Below, piece by piece: positions 1 through 11,398 of a DNA stretch of 64,000 nt (its first letter is position 1; the number at the start of each line of letters is the position of its first letter). Origin of the DNA: Saxidomus purpurata (taxonomy: Eukaryota; Mollusca; Bivalvia; Venerida; Veneridae). The notes beneath the pieces are model-generated. The model had not been told where the DNA came from, did no database searches, and saw nothing but the letters and a program-made list of their open reading frames with translations. The DNA is taken from assembly GCA_022818135.1 (NCBI GenBank), contig JAFMSR010000002.1, positions 49,570,801 through 49,634,800 on the forward strand. Reading direction: 5' to 3'. The position numbers and the translations under genes are program-made.

Positions 1-171
1 TATTTACATGTATAACTTAGATTCCATTTAGATGCTACAGTAAGCCTTGCTTGTTCTGTACATAGTTGAACATGATGCATATTATAAATAAAGTCTAAGA
101 TGCATTTTGAAACAAATTCTGTATGAAGTGAAAAAGGTAAATAAATTATTTTTATGAGATGTTTCTTGCAG

Positions 172-334
172 GTATGTCATTCTACACATTTGAAACAACT
201 AAAACATTCCTGTTGGGCCGGTTTCCAACCATATTTGGCAGTCCATGTCCAAAAAATACAGGTGGACTGGTTCTCATCCTTCCAGCGAAACTTCTGTGTG
301 GTAGTGTGGCTGGAGCGACAGCACAGTCTATTGT
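172..334 (+). CDS. slc25a16: SLC25A16-like mitochondrial carrier, internal coding exon (gene 5'-partial)
   Basis: First visible exon of a mitochondrial solute carrier whose 5' exons lie upstream of the window. It is bounded by an acceptor (tttcttgcag) and a donor (gtaagt) and joins in frame to exons at 3078 and 6211; with one base from the previous exon the three encode the C-terminal 136 residues of a protein usually about 310-330 long. This exon reads GMSFYTFETTKTFLLGRF and then, after a loop, LLCGSVAGATAQSIV, which opens the fifth transmembrane helix of the six-helix carrier fold. The family sits in the mitochondrial inner membrane; SLC25A16 and its yeast relative are linked to coenzyme A transport. 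SLC25A42 is the main alternative, but the last exon fits SLC25A16 better. Start phase is 2. Confidence 0.88.
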
Positions 335-480
335 GTAAGTCTAATAGTGTAAACATTGGCATATTATGCCATAATAAATTTAGATATTCTCACTCTGTCT
401 TCATCATAAACGTTTGTACACAGTGATATAATTAGACTGAGGAAATAAATATATGATAAATATTAGTAATACAATAAAAA

Positions 481-976
481 ATAAAGTCACTGGGTCAAAG
501 GTCAAGGCCATAGTGTATTTAAATAATGTTTCCGCTCAGTAACTTAGAAATGCTAGGAGATATTGTCTCGCTAGATGTTAAGCTTATGAAGAGTAGATGG
601 CCCCAATTGACATTGGGGTCAATGTTCCATTGGGGTCAAAGTTTAAGGTCATATTGACCTCGCATTTAAAACTTTCCTGCTCAGTAATTCAACAATGCTT
701 GGAGATAAAATTCTTCCAACTTGCTAGGAATAAAGTTTGGAAGAGTATTTAAGACCACTAGATTTTAAGGACAAGGTGACATTAGGTTTTAAAAAACTGT
801 TTCTGCAATTAGTGAACAATTCTTTGACCTTGCATCTTTTAACATGCTAGGCTTATTGTTTATGGACATTTGATGACCCCTTTGACTTCTGGGTCAATAG
901 ATCATCGGCAATTTCATGTGTTACATTTGCTGGGGAGAGGGAGGGGGACAATAGTGTTTTACAAACATCTCTTGTT
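481..976 (+). repeat. Degraded HINE-like repeat remnant
   Basis: Repeated pieces of the type actgggtcaaaggtcaaggcc and gctcagtaac...aatgctaggaga recur about every 125-150 bases, as in the tandem cores of the intact elements in this window. The remnant ends with catctcttgtttt, the shared 3' terminus. No intact 5' end is visible. Confidence 0.45.
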
Positions 977-1017
977 TTATTGTATTGTACACCTCTGAAA
1001 TACTTTAATGATGCTAA

Positions 1018-3052
1018 GGCCAGTGTTTTTTTATTTGTCGTTACTCGAACCCGCCGCCCCTATTTTTTCGTATTTTCAAAAAAAAAAATCCAAAAAAATT
1101 TTTTTTCAAATTTTTTTTCAAAATTTTAAAATCGCGAAATTAGAGGTCCGTTTATACAAGTGATAACGTCAAGAAGCTGCATTCGTCTAGTGAATTTTTC
1201 AGACCGATTTTGGACAATAATTCAGCCCCATTCCCCTCCTAACATGATGTATATTTCCCCATTTTTGACAAAAAATCCCTCAAAATGAATGCTGACAAAA
1301 GTTTTTGATTAAATTAATCAAATGCTTGCCAAAATTGTTATAAAATGTAAGTTTCCATCAATAAAACGTTTCATAATCACTTCTTGCAATTATTTGATAC
1401 CTTACAATTGAAATAGTCGCCGAAAATCGCCGATTTTTCGTTTGTCATCTATTTTCGCGACCCCGTATTTTGTTAATTTTACCAAAGAAAACAGTGTTCA
1501 GAAGACTCAAAAAAAAGATAAAAATAGATTTTTTTCATTTGTTTCAACAATAATGCCTGTTGTTAACAGTTTTGTTACTGACACCAGTTTTTTATCTGAA
1601 AATTTAGTTATTTTTGAGTGCGATTTGGGCCTAAATTCGGCCCAACCCTCCTTAAATAATATATTTTATCCCTAAAAAAGTCAACAAATTTTCAAGGGCT
1701 TTTGCTCTGGGAGGGGGTGTTCTTATGTTGGATTTTAGAAGAGAAAGCAGGTCCACGATGAAACAAAGTTTGTCATGTATAAAAAAGTCTTTTTTTTTTT
1801 TTTTTTTTTCCCTCCTCCGTACGGAGCTTTTTATGCCCCCCACAAAGTGGGGTGCATATAGCGTTGCACTTGTCCGTCCGTCCGTCCGTCAGTCCGTCCG
1901 TCCGTCCGTCCGTACGTCCCGAAATCTTGTGAACGCAACTCCTCTTAAACCGGATGGCAGATTTTGCTTAAACTTCCAGGGATGAACAACCTTAATGTGT
2001 AGATGGTAGTAAAGGAAGGAATTTTCGCGGCGACCAAATTTAACAGAATTATGGCCCTTTTGTTGATTTTTTCACTATATATCTTGTGAACGCAACTCCT
2101 CTTAAACCGGATGGCAGATTTTGCTTAAACTTCCAGGGATGAACAACCTTAATGTGTAGATGGTAGTGAAGAAAGGAATTTTTGCTGCGACCAAATTTAA
2201 CAGAATTATGGCCCTTTTGTTGATTTTTTCACTATATACTATGTAGAAATTTTGTGAACGCAACTCCTCTTAAACCGGATGGCAGATTTTGCTTAAACTT
2301 CCAGGGATGAACAACCTTAATGTGTAGATGGCAGTAAAGGAAGGAATTTTTGCGACCAAATTTAACAGAATTATGGCCCTTTGTTGATTTTTTCACTATA
2401 ACCATATAGAAATTTTGTGAACGCAACTCCTCTTAAACTGGTTGGCAGATTTTGCTTAAACTTCCAGGGATGAACAACCTTAATGTGTAGATGGTAGTAA
2501 AGGAAGGAATTTTTGTTGCGACCAAATTTAACGAATTATGGCCCTTTGTTAAGTTTTCACTATATACCATATAGAAATATTGTGAACGCAACTCCTCTTA
2601 AACCGGATGGCAGATTTTGCTTAAACTTCCAGGGATGAACAGCTTTAATGTGTAGATGGTAGTAAAGGAAGAATTTTTGTTGCGACCAAATTTAACGAAT
2701 TATGGCCCTTTGTTGATTTTCACTATATACCATATAAATTTGTTGCGACCAAATTTAACAGAATTATGGCCCTTTGTTGATTTTTTCACTATATACCATA
2801 TAAATAATTGAACATATAAATTTTTACATTTGTAATTTAATTTAACATGTACATAGGTTACCTGTAGATCATTTTAGGTATATGTACAGAAATGAAACAG
2901 TGGAATGAAAAAGTTCCACATAAAAATCTTACATACAGATATGCTTGCTCTTGTTTATGAGCACATCTGCACAGTGGGGGCATCCGTGTCCTTTGGACAC
3001 AATTCTAGTTAATTTCAAACTTCGAGTAACAAGTAATAAAAAAATAATGGCC
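1018..3052. mobile_element. TIR element (Harbinger-like MITE), split by a nested insertion
   Basis: The left end GGCCAGTGTTTTTTTATT (1018) and the right end AATAAAAAAATAATGGCC (ending 3052) are inverted copies, and similarity continues inward to CGTTACTCGAA against TTCGAGTAAC, about 36 bases imperfect. TAA directly precedes the left end and directly follows the right end, consistent with a 3-bp TAA target duplication. TAA plus GGCC-type ends fits PIF/Harbinger-derived MITEs, but no transposase is present, so the superfamily is an inference. About 1.2 kb of the span is a later insertion (1828-3010) that landed close to the right end. Confidence 0.55.
1828..3010 (+). mobile_element. Helentron/HINE-like element, ATGCCCCC family, with tandem core
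   Basis: Starts ttttATGCCCCCC...GGGGTGCATA, followed by a TCCG microsatellite (about 1871-1915), then a core of roughly 160-bp tandem units. Units begin at aacgcaactcctcttaaac near 1932, 2091, 2258, 2420 and 2585, with a partial sixth. The 3' end has GTGGGGGCAT, a hairpin GTGTCC-ttt-GGACAC (2986-3000) and AATTCTAGTT. Subterminal inverted repeats, a microsatellite, a tandem core and a 3' stem-loop without terminal inverted repeats match what is described for Helentron-associated elements (pearl/HINE type) in bivalves. Non-autonomous. Any open frame here is repeat sequence. Confidence 0.6.
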
Positions 3053-3077
3053 TAAATAACAATTGCATTTTCCTCAG

Positions 3078-3149
3078 GTACCCACTCGATGTTGTGAGGA
3101 GGAAAATACAGTTGTCAACAATGTTGTGTGAACCTCATAAATATACAGA
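3078..3149 (+). CDS. slc25a16: SLC25A16-like carrier, exon with the signature motif
   Basis: A 72-base exon between acceptor ttttcctcag and donor gtaagt. Joined to the previous exon it completes IVYPLDVVRRKIQLSTM, which contains the carrier signature P-x-D-x-x-R of the third repeat (proline kink plus the charged matrix-gate residues). It ends CEPHKYTE before the next junction. Phases on both sides agree with the flanking exons. The intron before it carries a nested transposon pair ending only 25 bases upstream of the exon. Confidence 0.88.
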
Positions 3150-4060
3150 GTAAGTACAACATTTCACTGTAAACAAGATTTTAAACACAATTTGCAAAAG
3201 CACAGTTTTTATAATGATAATAATTTTATAATAACTTTAGCCATATATTGTGAAGATGCTATTTCATCTAGCCAAGTTCCATTGCACATAGTTTGCAAGC
3301 CTCTCTGTCAGTCCTGTTTTTCATATTGAGCCGGACTGCTGAAAAAGTGACAGGAGACGTCACATGATAATTGTTACATACTTGCTGAAAGGGTTTAGCA
3401 ATCGCTAAGTCATCAAGGAACACTGGAAATGTAAATTGATCATTTGAACTTGTCTTGAAAACAGTTGGGAAAATAACTTTAAAACAAACCAGAATTTATT
3501 ATCTATTATTATTTTTTGTTTTTTTTGGTGGATTATCGAAATATAGCAGTTGATTATCACCCAATAGACTCACTGTTCACTCAAAATCTTTTACACGGTT
3601 TAATGTCAAAAAGTATACAGAGGTCTGCTCTTTGGGGAGGTTTCCCATGATTTTTGACATTTTATTGAAACAAACTCAACAAAAAAAATATAGTTTAAAG
3701 TAAAATGTTTCAATATTATATCATGTTAATTTCACTTGTGAACACCAAAAGTAGTTATTTTCACTTGTGACTGTGTCACTCATGAATATATTAATTTTGG
3801 TGCCAACTTGGTGAAATTATAACGTGATAGAACACCAAAACCAACAATTATCCTCCATTTATTTGCAACTGTTAACAGCTTAGATGTAAATTTTAGGTTA
3901 CAGCATATATAGTTAAAGTTGAAGTGCTGAGAAAGTTAGATTTATGTTGATGATAATTCCTTTAGCTTACCAAATAGTTCATATTGAATATTTACCTTGG
4001 ATTGTTATTATAGTCCAAGCCTTGTAGCAGTTAGCTATACATAATAGTCATAAACCATGC

Positions 4061-4815
4061 CTTGTGGTACTAGACCATGCCTCATCCTAGACCATGTCTT
4101 GTAGTAGACCATGCCTTGTTGTCTTAGACCATGCTTTGTAGTCCTAGACCATGCCATGTTGTCCTAGAACATGCCTTGTAGTAAAAGACCATGCCTTGTT
4201 GTCCTAGACGGTGCCTTGTTGTCCTAGACTATGCTTTGTAGTCCTAGACCATGAATTGACATACTAGACCATGCTTTGTTGTCCTAGACTATTCCTTGTA
4301 ATCTTAGACCATGCCTTGTTGTCTTAGACCATGCTTTGTAGTCCTAGACCATGCCATGTTGTCCTAGAACATGCCTTGTAGTAAAAGACCATGCCTTGTT
4401 GTCCTAGACCATGCCTTGTTGTCCTAGACTATGCTTTGTAGTCCTAGACCATGAATTGACATACTAAACTATGCTTTGTTGTCCTAGACTATTCCTTGTA
4501 ATCTTAGACCATGCCTTGTTGTCGTAGACTATGCTTTGTAGTCCTAGACCATGCCTAGTTGTCCTAGAACATGCCTTGTAGTAATAGACCATGCCTTGTT
4601 GTCCTAGACCATGCCTTGCTGTCCTAGACCATGTATTGACATACTAGACCATTCCTTCTTGTCCTAGACTATTCCTTGTAATCCTAGACCTGGTCTTGTA
4701 TTACTAGACCATGTCTTGCAGTGCTAGACCATGTCTTGTGGTACTTGACCATGTCTTGTTGTCCTATATTATTTCTTGTAATCCTAGACCATGAGGTTGA
4801 CCATGCCTTGTAGTT
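4061..4815. repeat. 20-bp minisatellite with 200-bp higher-order repeat
   Basis: The unit is close to gtcctagaccatgccttgtt and keeps an exact 20-base register for most of the array. Ten-unit blocks starting at 4121 and 4321 differ at about 4 of 200 positions by my reading; a third block from 4521 lacks one unit. This is recent block duplication over an older 20-bp array. The edges before 4100 and after 4780 are degenerate. It lies in the last intron of the carrier gene. Confidence 0.9.
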
Positions 4816-5135
4816 GCAGTCCTGCTATTACATGTAGCATGAAGCTCATATAAATATTAGATAGGAGACCAAACTGTAGAGTAGAGTAAGTTAACTGATA
4901 GACTGTCTTAAGCCTGGTTTTAGAATGTATTTTGAATATAAGTCATAATTTGGAGGAAGTATTGTTTTTGCCTGAATGTTATTTTCATACCTGTTCAGAT
5001 TTCTTTTGTTGCTTGCATTTGAAAGAAGCAACATGTATTCGGAGACAGATATTGTTTACAGCTTATCTCTTGTTTATGTCAGACTTATTTTGGACAATAT
5101 GACTTCTTTGTTCTTTGCTATGTATTTTAAGTATT

Positions 5136-5460
5136 TTTATGCCTTTTCTGGAGGGCAACAGCATATAGTGATTGCATTGTCCATCAGTCTGTCCGTCCGT
5201 CCGTCACACTTTTGTGCAAAAGTATAACTTGAAAGTATTGAAGAGAATCAATTGATACTTCATATATTGGTAGAGGGCAATGGGAAGATGTGCAGTGTAC
5301 TGAAACCATAAATATAGCTTCATTAATGTTTTAGTTACTACCCTCAGATACTTTTCCTTGTGTGGAGAATAGCACAAAAAAGTATTGAAGGGAATCAATT
5401 GATACTTCATGTATTGATAAAGGACAGTTAAAGGAAGTGCAGTGCACAAAAAACATTTTA
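5136..5460 (+). repeat. Truncated HINE-like repeat
   Basis: Opens with tatgccttttctggagggca and a TCCG run (about 5191-5203), then two copies of gtattgaa(g)g(g)aatcaattgatacttcat about 145 bases apart (near 5236 and 5383). The 3' hairpin end is missing. Confidence 0.5.
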
Positions 5461-6210
5461 GGAGATTTGAAATCATGTTTATTTTTTATGCATTGATATA
5501 TGTGTGTTTATATTTATAGTGACAGATCTTGTTCAATCTTATGAATATCTAGTTCAGACTGGTGAAAGTTGTACATGTATATAGATGAGTACATTTAAAA
5601 TTGTGCTTCAACATTCTCTTTATAAAGGGAGAAATTTCTAAACACACCGTTATGGCAAACATTTATATTCAGCATAAGATCTCATTTGTGTAATTAACGT
5701 ACAAAGCACAATAGGATTTTAAATACTAATACCTGCATGTTTTTATTGTTATTATATACATGTACTGCAACATAAACAAAAGGGAGAGGTCAGTGGCATG
5801 TCCATATTAATGATATAGGGTGTAAGGGTAAACTAGAACTTGAGAATTGGAAGTTTTTTAGATTTTTTTAAAGAATTATAGAGAGTAGTTGTATTATAGC
5901 TGGTGAAAATCTTAAGTCACTGTCTGTCAGTAACTGTTGCTGCATACTGTTTGAAAACTTGTGCTTTAGTGTAGTAGCTGGTGTGGTAGTTAGCGTGAAT
6001 CAGTAGGATTTGAGACAAGGTTAGAAAAAAATTAAAGTCTTGCTTGATAAGCATATGATACTTGTCTGTCCTGTTAAGATTTTTTTGGCCACCTTTAGCA
6101 GTACTGACATTTGAATGTACAAAGCTTGACAGTCGATCAATAATTATTTAAGAAATTACCTCCCTTTGACCATTTAGAAATATTTGCTATGTGGTAATTT
6201 CTTATTTCAG

Positions 6211-6385
6211 TAAATCTCTATGGACAATTTTAAAGACAGTTTATCATGAACATGGCATAAGGAATGGATTATATCGTGGAATAACTATAAATTATTTACG
6301 TGTAGTGCCAATGACTGCGGTATCATTTTCCGTGTTTGAGACAATGAAGCAAGTTCTAGGACTCGATACAGGCGTCTCCAGATGA
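6211..6385 (+). CDS. slc25a16: SLC25A16-like carrier, terminal coding exon and stop
   Basis: Follows acceptor cttatttcag and ends in TGA at 6383-6385. It encodes the matrix helix and sixth transmembrane helix: LWTILKTVYHEHGIRNGLYR, then GITINYLRVVPMTAVSFSVF and ETMKQVLGLDTGVSR. The G-x-x-x-G-L-Y-R-G block matches the third-repeat matrix motif, and GIRNGLYRGITINYLR closely resembles the same stretch as I recall it in vertebrate SLC25A16 (GIRKGLYRGLSLNYIR), which favours this subfamily over SLC25A42. The protein ends soon after the sixth helix, as expected. No canonical AATAAA lies before the repeat at 6438; AATACA at 6413-6418 is a weak candidate, or the 3' UTR runs into the repeat. Confidence 0.88.
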
Positions 6386-6437
6386 TGAAGGATTTTAGCT
6401 AGTCTATTTATTAATACAAAACTGTTCAATGTATGTG
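6386..6437 (+). other. Start of the 3' UTR of the SLC25A16-like gene
   Basis: Short unique stretch between the stop codon and the next repeat. The cleavage site is not identifiable; AATACA at 6413-6418 is the only signal-like hexamer. Confidence 0.4.
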
Positions 6438-7443
6438 TTTTTATGCCCCCGGAGGGAGGCATATTAAAATCGCACCGTCCGTCTGTGCGTCCCCACTTAC
6501 AATTCGTGTCCGGACTGTAACTCTGTCATGCATTGAAGGATTTTAAAATAACTTGGCTTACATGTCTAGCACATCAAGGCGACGTGTCGCGTACAAGACC
6601 CACGTCCCCAGCTCAAAGGTCAAGGTCAAACTTAGAGTTTGAAGGTAACGGATTCCTCTATATATGCATATATGCACACATACTTGGAGTATGAAGGTTA
6701 TGGAATCCTCTATATATGCATATATGCACACATTCGTGTCCGGACTGTAACTTTGTCATGCATTGAAGGATTTTAAAATAATTCGGCACAAATGTCTAGC
6801 ACATCAAGACGACGTGTTGCGTACAAGACCCACGTCCCTAGCTCAAAGGTCAAGGTCAAACTTAGAGTTTGAAAGTAACGGATTCCTCTATATATGCATA
6901 TATGCACACATTCGTGTCCGGACTGTAACTTTGTCATGCATTGAAGGATTTTAAAATAACTTGGCACAAATGTCTAGCACATCAAGACGACGTGTCGCAT
7001 GCAAGACCCACATCCCTACCACAAAGGTCAAGGTCACACTTAGAATTTATAGGTAATGGAATCCTGTGTCGCGTGCAAGACCCACGTCCCTAGCTCAAAG
7101 GTCAAGGTCACACTTAGAGTTTATAGGTAATGGAATCCTGTACATATGCATACATTTGTGTCTGGACTATAACTTTATCATGCTTTGAAGGATATTAAAA
7201 TAACGTGGCACAAATGTCTAGCACGTCAAGCGGATGTGTCGCGTGCAAGACCCAAGTCCCTACCTCAAAGGTCAAGGTCACACTTAGTGTTTAAAGTAAT
7301 GGAAAACTGTATGCATGGTTACTCTGTCATGCATGGAAGGATTTTAAAATTACATAGCACATTTATTGAGCACATGGAGAGGACACAGACTGTGAGGCAC
7401 CTCTTTCGGGGGCATTCGTCACTTGTGAGGGACAGCTCTTGTT
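6438..7443 (+). mobile_element. HINE-like element, second ATGCCCCC family, tandem core
   Basis: The 5' end ATGCCCCCGGAGGGAGGCAT is followed by ccgtccgtctgtgcgtcc and about five tandem units carrying cgtgtccggactgtaact, a shared block around cattgaaggattttaaaata, gacccacgtccc and caaaggtcaaggtca. Unit length varies around 170-210 bases, and one unit is a partial internal duplication (about 7060-7140). The 3' end is GGGGGCATTCGTCACTTGTG, a worn palindrome and GACAGCTCTTGTT. The architecture matches the element at 1828 but the core is unrelated. It sits about 50 bases past the carrier stop codon, so it may lie in the 3' UTR. Confidence 0.6.
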
Positions 7444-8743
7444 AATTCAGGAATTAAATTTATCCCCCGTGCTTGGCTTGGGGGTCTGGGTTTACTCTAT
7501 CTCTATCTGCTTATCCGTCTGTATGATGATTTTTTAATTATGTGACAAGTGTGACAGTAATGTCAGCATTAAGTCCACTTAATAACAAGTAATGACAAAT
7601 GTTCTGTAAGAAATTCATAGTCCTAGAAAGTGTTGCTTGCATGTATCTCAGTAATGACATGATGGCATTGATATAAACATCCTTTGTGTTCAGGGGTATC
7701 AAACTATGTTATAACATTATTAGATACTTTGTGATTGAATAAATTGCTGAATTATGGTCTTTGTTTGACATGGTTTGCACTTTGTGTTCAAGTTACTTTC
7801 ATGTACATATCCCAGTAACTGTAAATGTGATTGTTTTGTAACTTCATTTAAATGTTATATTAAGAGAAATCCCAGACTGGGCTATATTCATATTCAAAAT
7901 ATCTTTTTATTTGAAGTACTTTGTAGCCTCTTTCTTAGTGCAGCAGGCAGGTCATGTGAAATTGGCATTCGTTTTTACTTTATGTATTTTAACTTATTCT
8001 TGAGGGTACATGTATCATTGAATATTTTATATTTTATGGCATTCTTAGGCATGCCTTTGATAGATTTATTTAGGGTTATAAATCCATTTTTATTCATTAT
8101 ACAATATTATTATTTATAAGGTGAAAAAGTGTATTTCTGTTGACAACATTACAGTATTTATTATGTCTGGTGCTTCATTCCCCCCCCCCCCCCAGCGATG
8201 TGTGCCTGTTAGTTCAAGGTCAAGGCCACACTTTGATATCACATGTTTCACTTTTACTTTGTTTTTTTTTTTCATTTCCTGCTATCCATAAATAGAAAGG
8301 TTTGGTCATTTTTACAGATGGAACATTCCAGTCACCTTGATAGACTGTAAATCATCAAATATTTATGAGAACTTTATTTTCGCATTTTTTCGCAATTTCA
8401 CCATTTCGCTAATTTAAAGTTCTCTTGCAGGATCACATGGTCACAAATTTATGGTTTCGTGAACTGATCTGGAGACAAAAAAACTGCAAAAATATTGTCT
8501 TGTGAAACAAAGTAATTTACAATATGTCTTTTGTAGCCTTGAGGGTCATTTTTTGGGCTTTCATTCCATATCTGATTTCTTGTCTGTTCAAGTTACCATT
8601 ACTATTTATTTGTTCAAGAAGATATACAGAATGTTAATGCATTCAGCATTTATTGGTTATATATCCATATTTGAAGATTTCCTTGAAACTTTAGTCAGAT
8701 ATTATAAGAAGTAGTGTACTACTTTCGTCTCCTTTACTGCCTT
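7444..8743. other. Unique AT-rich intergenic stretch
   Basis: Contains a short orphan repeat head at about 7460-7530 (ATCCCCC...GGGGG followed by tctatctctatctgc), a run of about 15 C at 8181-8195 and a fragment of aaggtcaaggccacactttga near 8215-8238. No gene seen. The 114-codon frame at 7775-8119 is Cys/Phe-rich and low complexity and looks like chance. Confidence 0.6.
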
Positions 8744-8945
8744 GTTTGTAACTCACCTGGCACAAAGTCTGGTGTCTGTCTGTCCACCATTTCTTCTAAA
8801 CAACATCTCCTCTTAAATCAGTAGGACAATGTTGATGAAACTTGGCAGCGATGTTCCTTTCATTAAGCTCTACCAAAGTTGTTCTAAGAATTCCACTATT
8901 CTAGTAATAGCCAATGTTAGCCAGATGAGCAATATAGGACTATTA
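8744..8945 (+). repeat. Fragment of a CACCTG-type HINE-like repeat
   Basis: Carries the family phrases aactcacctggcacaaag, ctgtctgtccacc, aatgttgatgaaacttggca and gccaatgttagccagatgag. A single core unit; the terminal hairpin is degenerate. Confidence 0.5.
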
Positions 8946-9536
8946 TTGCTGTCTTGTCTTTATGTACATGTACCTTTCAGTTTTGTAGACACAAAATAGA
9001 TATTCATAGCTATATTTTTATCTGCTAACTATAATGGCTAAAAATAATGTTTGTGTCTTGTACAGGATCATGACTTTTGTATATCACTTCATTGTTCTGA
9101 ATATTTTTAAAGATTGTTTTCATTGAAGTCAGACAAATACTGCTTGGTACATGTATGCTTGCTCAGAATCTGTTGTTTGAAAATATCTCGAGTTGTTGTA
9201 AAAATACAGTGTTTTGAAAAAAATGCTATGTTGTTAGGGCAGTTAGAATTTGTTTTTAATAACACTTTCGCATGTCTATCTTATTTACTTTATTGAACAT
9301 ACTGGCAACCTGTCATTCGTGTAAAGATACATAATTTATACTATTTCTGAGCATTCTATTCTATTGGATTTCCCCGTTATAATGATTTAATTACATGTCA
9401 TTCCGTTATACCATATTAATTGTTGGACTAAAAAAGTTTTTATGGGAATTTAATTCTCAAATTTCGTGTACAATACAGGCATATTAATAAGCAAATTAAA
9501 ATGTTTGCATGTGTATTAGATTTATTCATTAATTGT

Positions 9537-10157
9537 TTTTAGTTCATCTGATGCTGAGGTGAACTATTGTTATCGCTGGTTGTCTGTCGTCCACCTGTTA
9601 ACACTTGCCTTGTGTTCACTCTGTGGGTTGCATTTGACATCCACCTTTCATAAAAGTTGCTCAGAATGTTTGTCTAAATGATTTCCTTGGGCTAAAAACT
9701 AGGTCGCACAGTCAAATCAAACAAAAACCTTGTTAACACTCTACAAGCCACATTTATTAACCAATCATCATGAAAATTTGTCAAAATGTTTGTCCCAATG
9801 ATTTCTAGGTCAAGTTTGAAAATGGGTCTCTTGGGGTCAGAAACGAGGTTACTAGAACAAATCAAGGCCACATTTAATACCCAACTGTCATGATATTGTC
9901 CTGATGATTTCTAGGTCAAGATTGAATGTTGGTCAGCTGGGATTTAAAACTGCAGTAGTCAGATGGTCAAATCCAAGAAAAGCCTTGTTAATACTCTAGA
10001 AATCACATTTTAGAGTCCAATAATCATGTAAATTTGTCTTGTCAATGTCGAACAGAACGTTTGTGTTTATGATATTGAATTAAGGTCAAGTTGGGTCATA
10101 GATAGGTCATAATTATGCTAGGAAGAGTGATATAATGCCATCTTGGCTCTCTTGTTT
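9537..10157 (+). mobile_element. HINE-like element, CACCTGAGC family
   Basis: Opens tttttagttcatctgatgc / gaggtgaactattg and holds three to four imperfect units with gtcctgatgatttctaggtc and catttaatacccaactgtca phrases. It ends with a small palindrome GCCATCTTGGC and TCTCTTGTTTT. No coding potential. Confidence 0.55.
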
Positions 10158-10399
10158 TATAATATGACATGAAACACATGTTTTGTCATAAAAAAAGAGT
10201 ATGTTGTAAATATTTCAAAAGAAAACAAAATCCTTTGTACTTTCTAGAAAAGTAAGGTATGAAAAACTGAATTCTAATTTAATGAAAAAAGTAGCAAAAA
10301 GACATTTTGGTCACCTTGATATTAGATAGCAGTTTTCTGACTGATTATCGTGTTTTATCATTAATTCCTTTATTTTCCTGATTGTGATATAATAGTTAA

Positions 10400-10583
10400 A
10401 ACAATGAAACTATTTGTTATCTGGGTCATAATAATTATGTTGGTACTCTAGAAGTGACATTTTATAGCCAGTCATTATGTGAACAGAATGTTTGTGATAT
10501 ATAGTTTAGGGTTGAAGTCTGGTCACATATGGTCATAAATAGGTCTCAAGTGAGCGATAAAGGGCCATCTTGGCCCTCTTATT
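10400..10583 (+). repeat. 3' fragment of a CACCTGAGC-family repeat
   Basis: Truncated core followed by caagtgagcgataaa, the hairpin GGGCC-atctt-GGCCC (10562-10576) and TCTTATT. It preserves the 3' signature of the family without its 5' end. Confidence 0.5.
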
Positions 10584-10624
10584 TATTTATTTCTTTAATA
10601 TTTTTTAAAGTTTGTATTTTTATT

Positions 10625-11398
10625 AGTTTTTAGCTTGTTGGATCATATATCAGGCTAGGTTTATTGTTGATAACCTATGAATGACCCTTATTGAGTCATC
10701 AGGCCAATGGTCAAGGTCACTTGGGAGGGAGTTGGAGAGGACAGGGAGACATAGGTTTTTCTCAAAAACAATTTCCTAGTGAGTTGAAACTTTACATAGG
10801 TTTTCTTCAACAATAAAAAGGTTGTTTCATTGTTCATGTGGCATTGCATAGTTGACCTCTACCAAGGTTGTTCAAATTATGACCCCCATGTTAAAATTGA
10901 CCCCACCCAGGGGGGTTACTTGTTTTTACATAGGCTTTTATAGGAAATTTCTTCTCTAAAACTATATAGAGCTTAAATATTTAGCATGTAGCATTGCCTA
11001 CTGGAACTCTACCAAGATTGTTCAAATTTAGACCCACAGAAACCATGTTAATACTTAAAATGGTGTAAAAACTGTCTTAAAATAGCATTGACACAAGCTA
11101 TTTCATAACAGTACAAATGTACTCAATCTTAAAATGTATTTCCTAAAATATATGACCGAACTTTGAAAATCGTTTCAACTCAGTATCATGAGATCTACAA
11201 TACCCACAGTCTTTAAATATGATAGGATGATTGGTCTTACTGAGAAGATGATCATAACTGTTTTAGGGGTCAGTGGGTCAAGGTCACAGTGACCTCTGTT
11301 AGCTTTTCCTGATAACATTTCGAAAGATTTTCACTACATTTACTGAGAACAGTCCATTCTGACCAGAAGAGCGATACTGGCCATTTTTGGCCTCTCAC
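10625..11398 (+). repeat. HINE-like repeat with gaccccacc-type core
   Basis: Units contain the phrases aaattatgacccccatgtt, ttgaccccacccaggggggt and cttgtttttacatagg; the same core recurs at 22745-23418. The end is gagcgatact, palindrome GGCC-attttt-GGCC (11379-11392) and TCTCAC. Confidence 0.5.

Larger units (their letters stand above)
335..3077 (+). other. Intron of the SLC25A16-like gene
   Basis: GT-AG intron of 2.7 kb. It contains a worn rolling-circle-like repeat fragment (about 481-976) and a TIR element (1018-3052) split by a second rolling-circle-like element. I see no extra coding exon in it. Confidence 0.8.
3150..6210 (+). other. Last intron of the SLC25A16-like gene
   Basis: GT-AG intron of about 3.1 kb. 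Apart from the 20-bp minisatellite near 4.1-4.8 kb and a truncated repeat at about 5136-5460, I see only AT-rich unique sequence and no coding exon. Confidence 0.75.

Noticed and set aside
7775..8119. 114-codon plus-strand frame
   Set aside because: Phe/Cys/Leu-rich translation of T-rich DNA, no domain or gene context.
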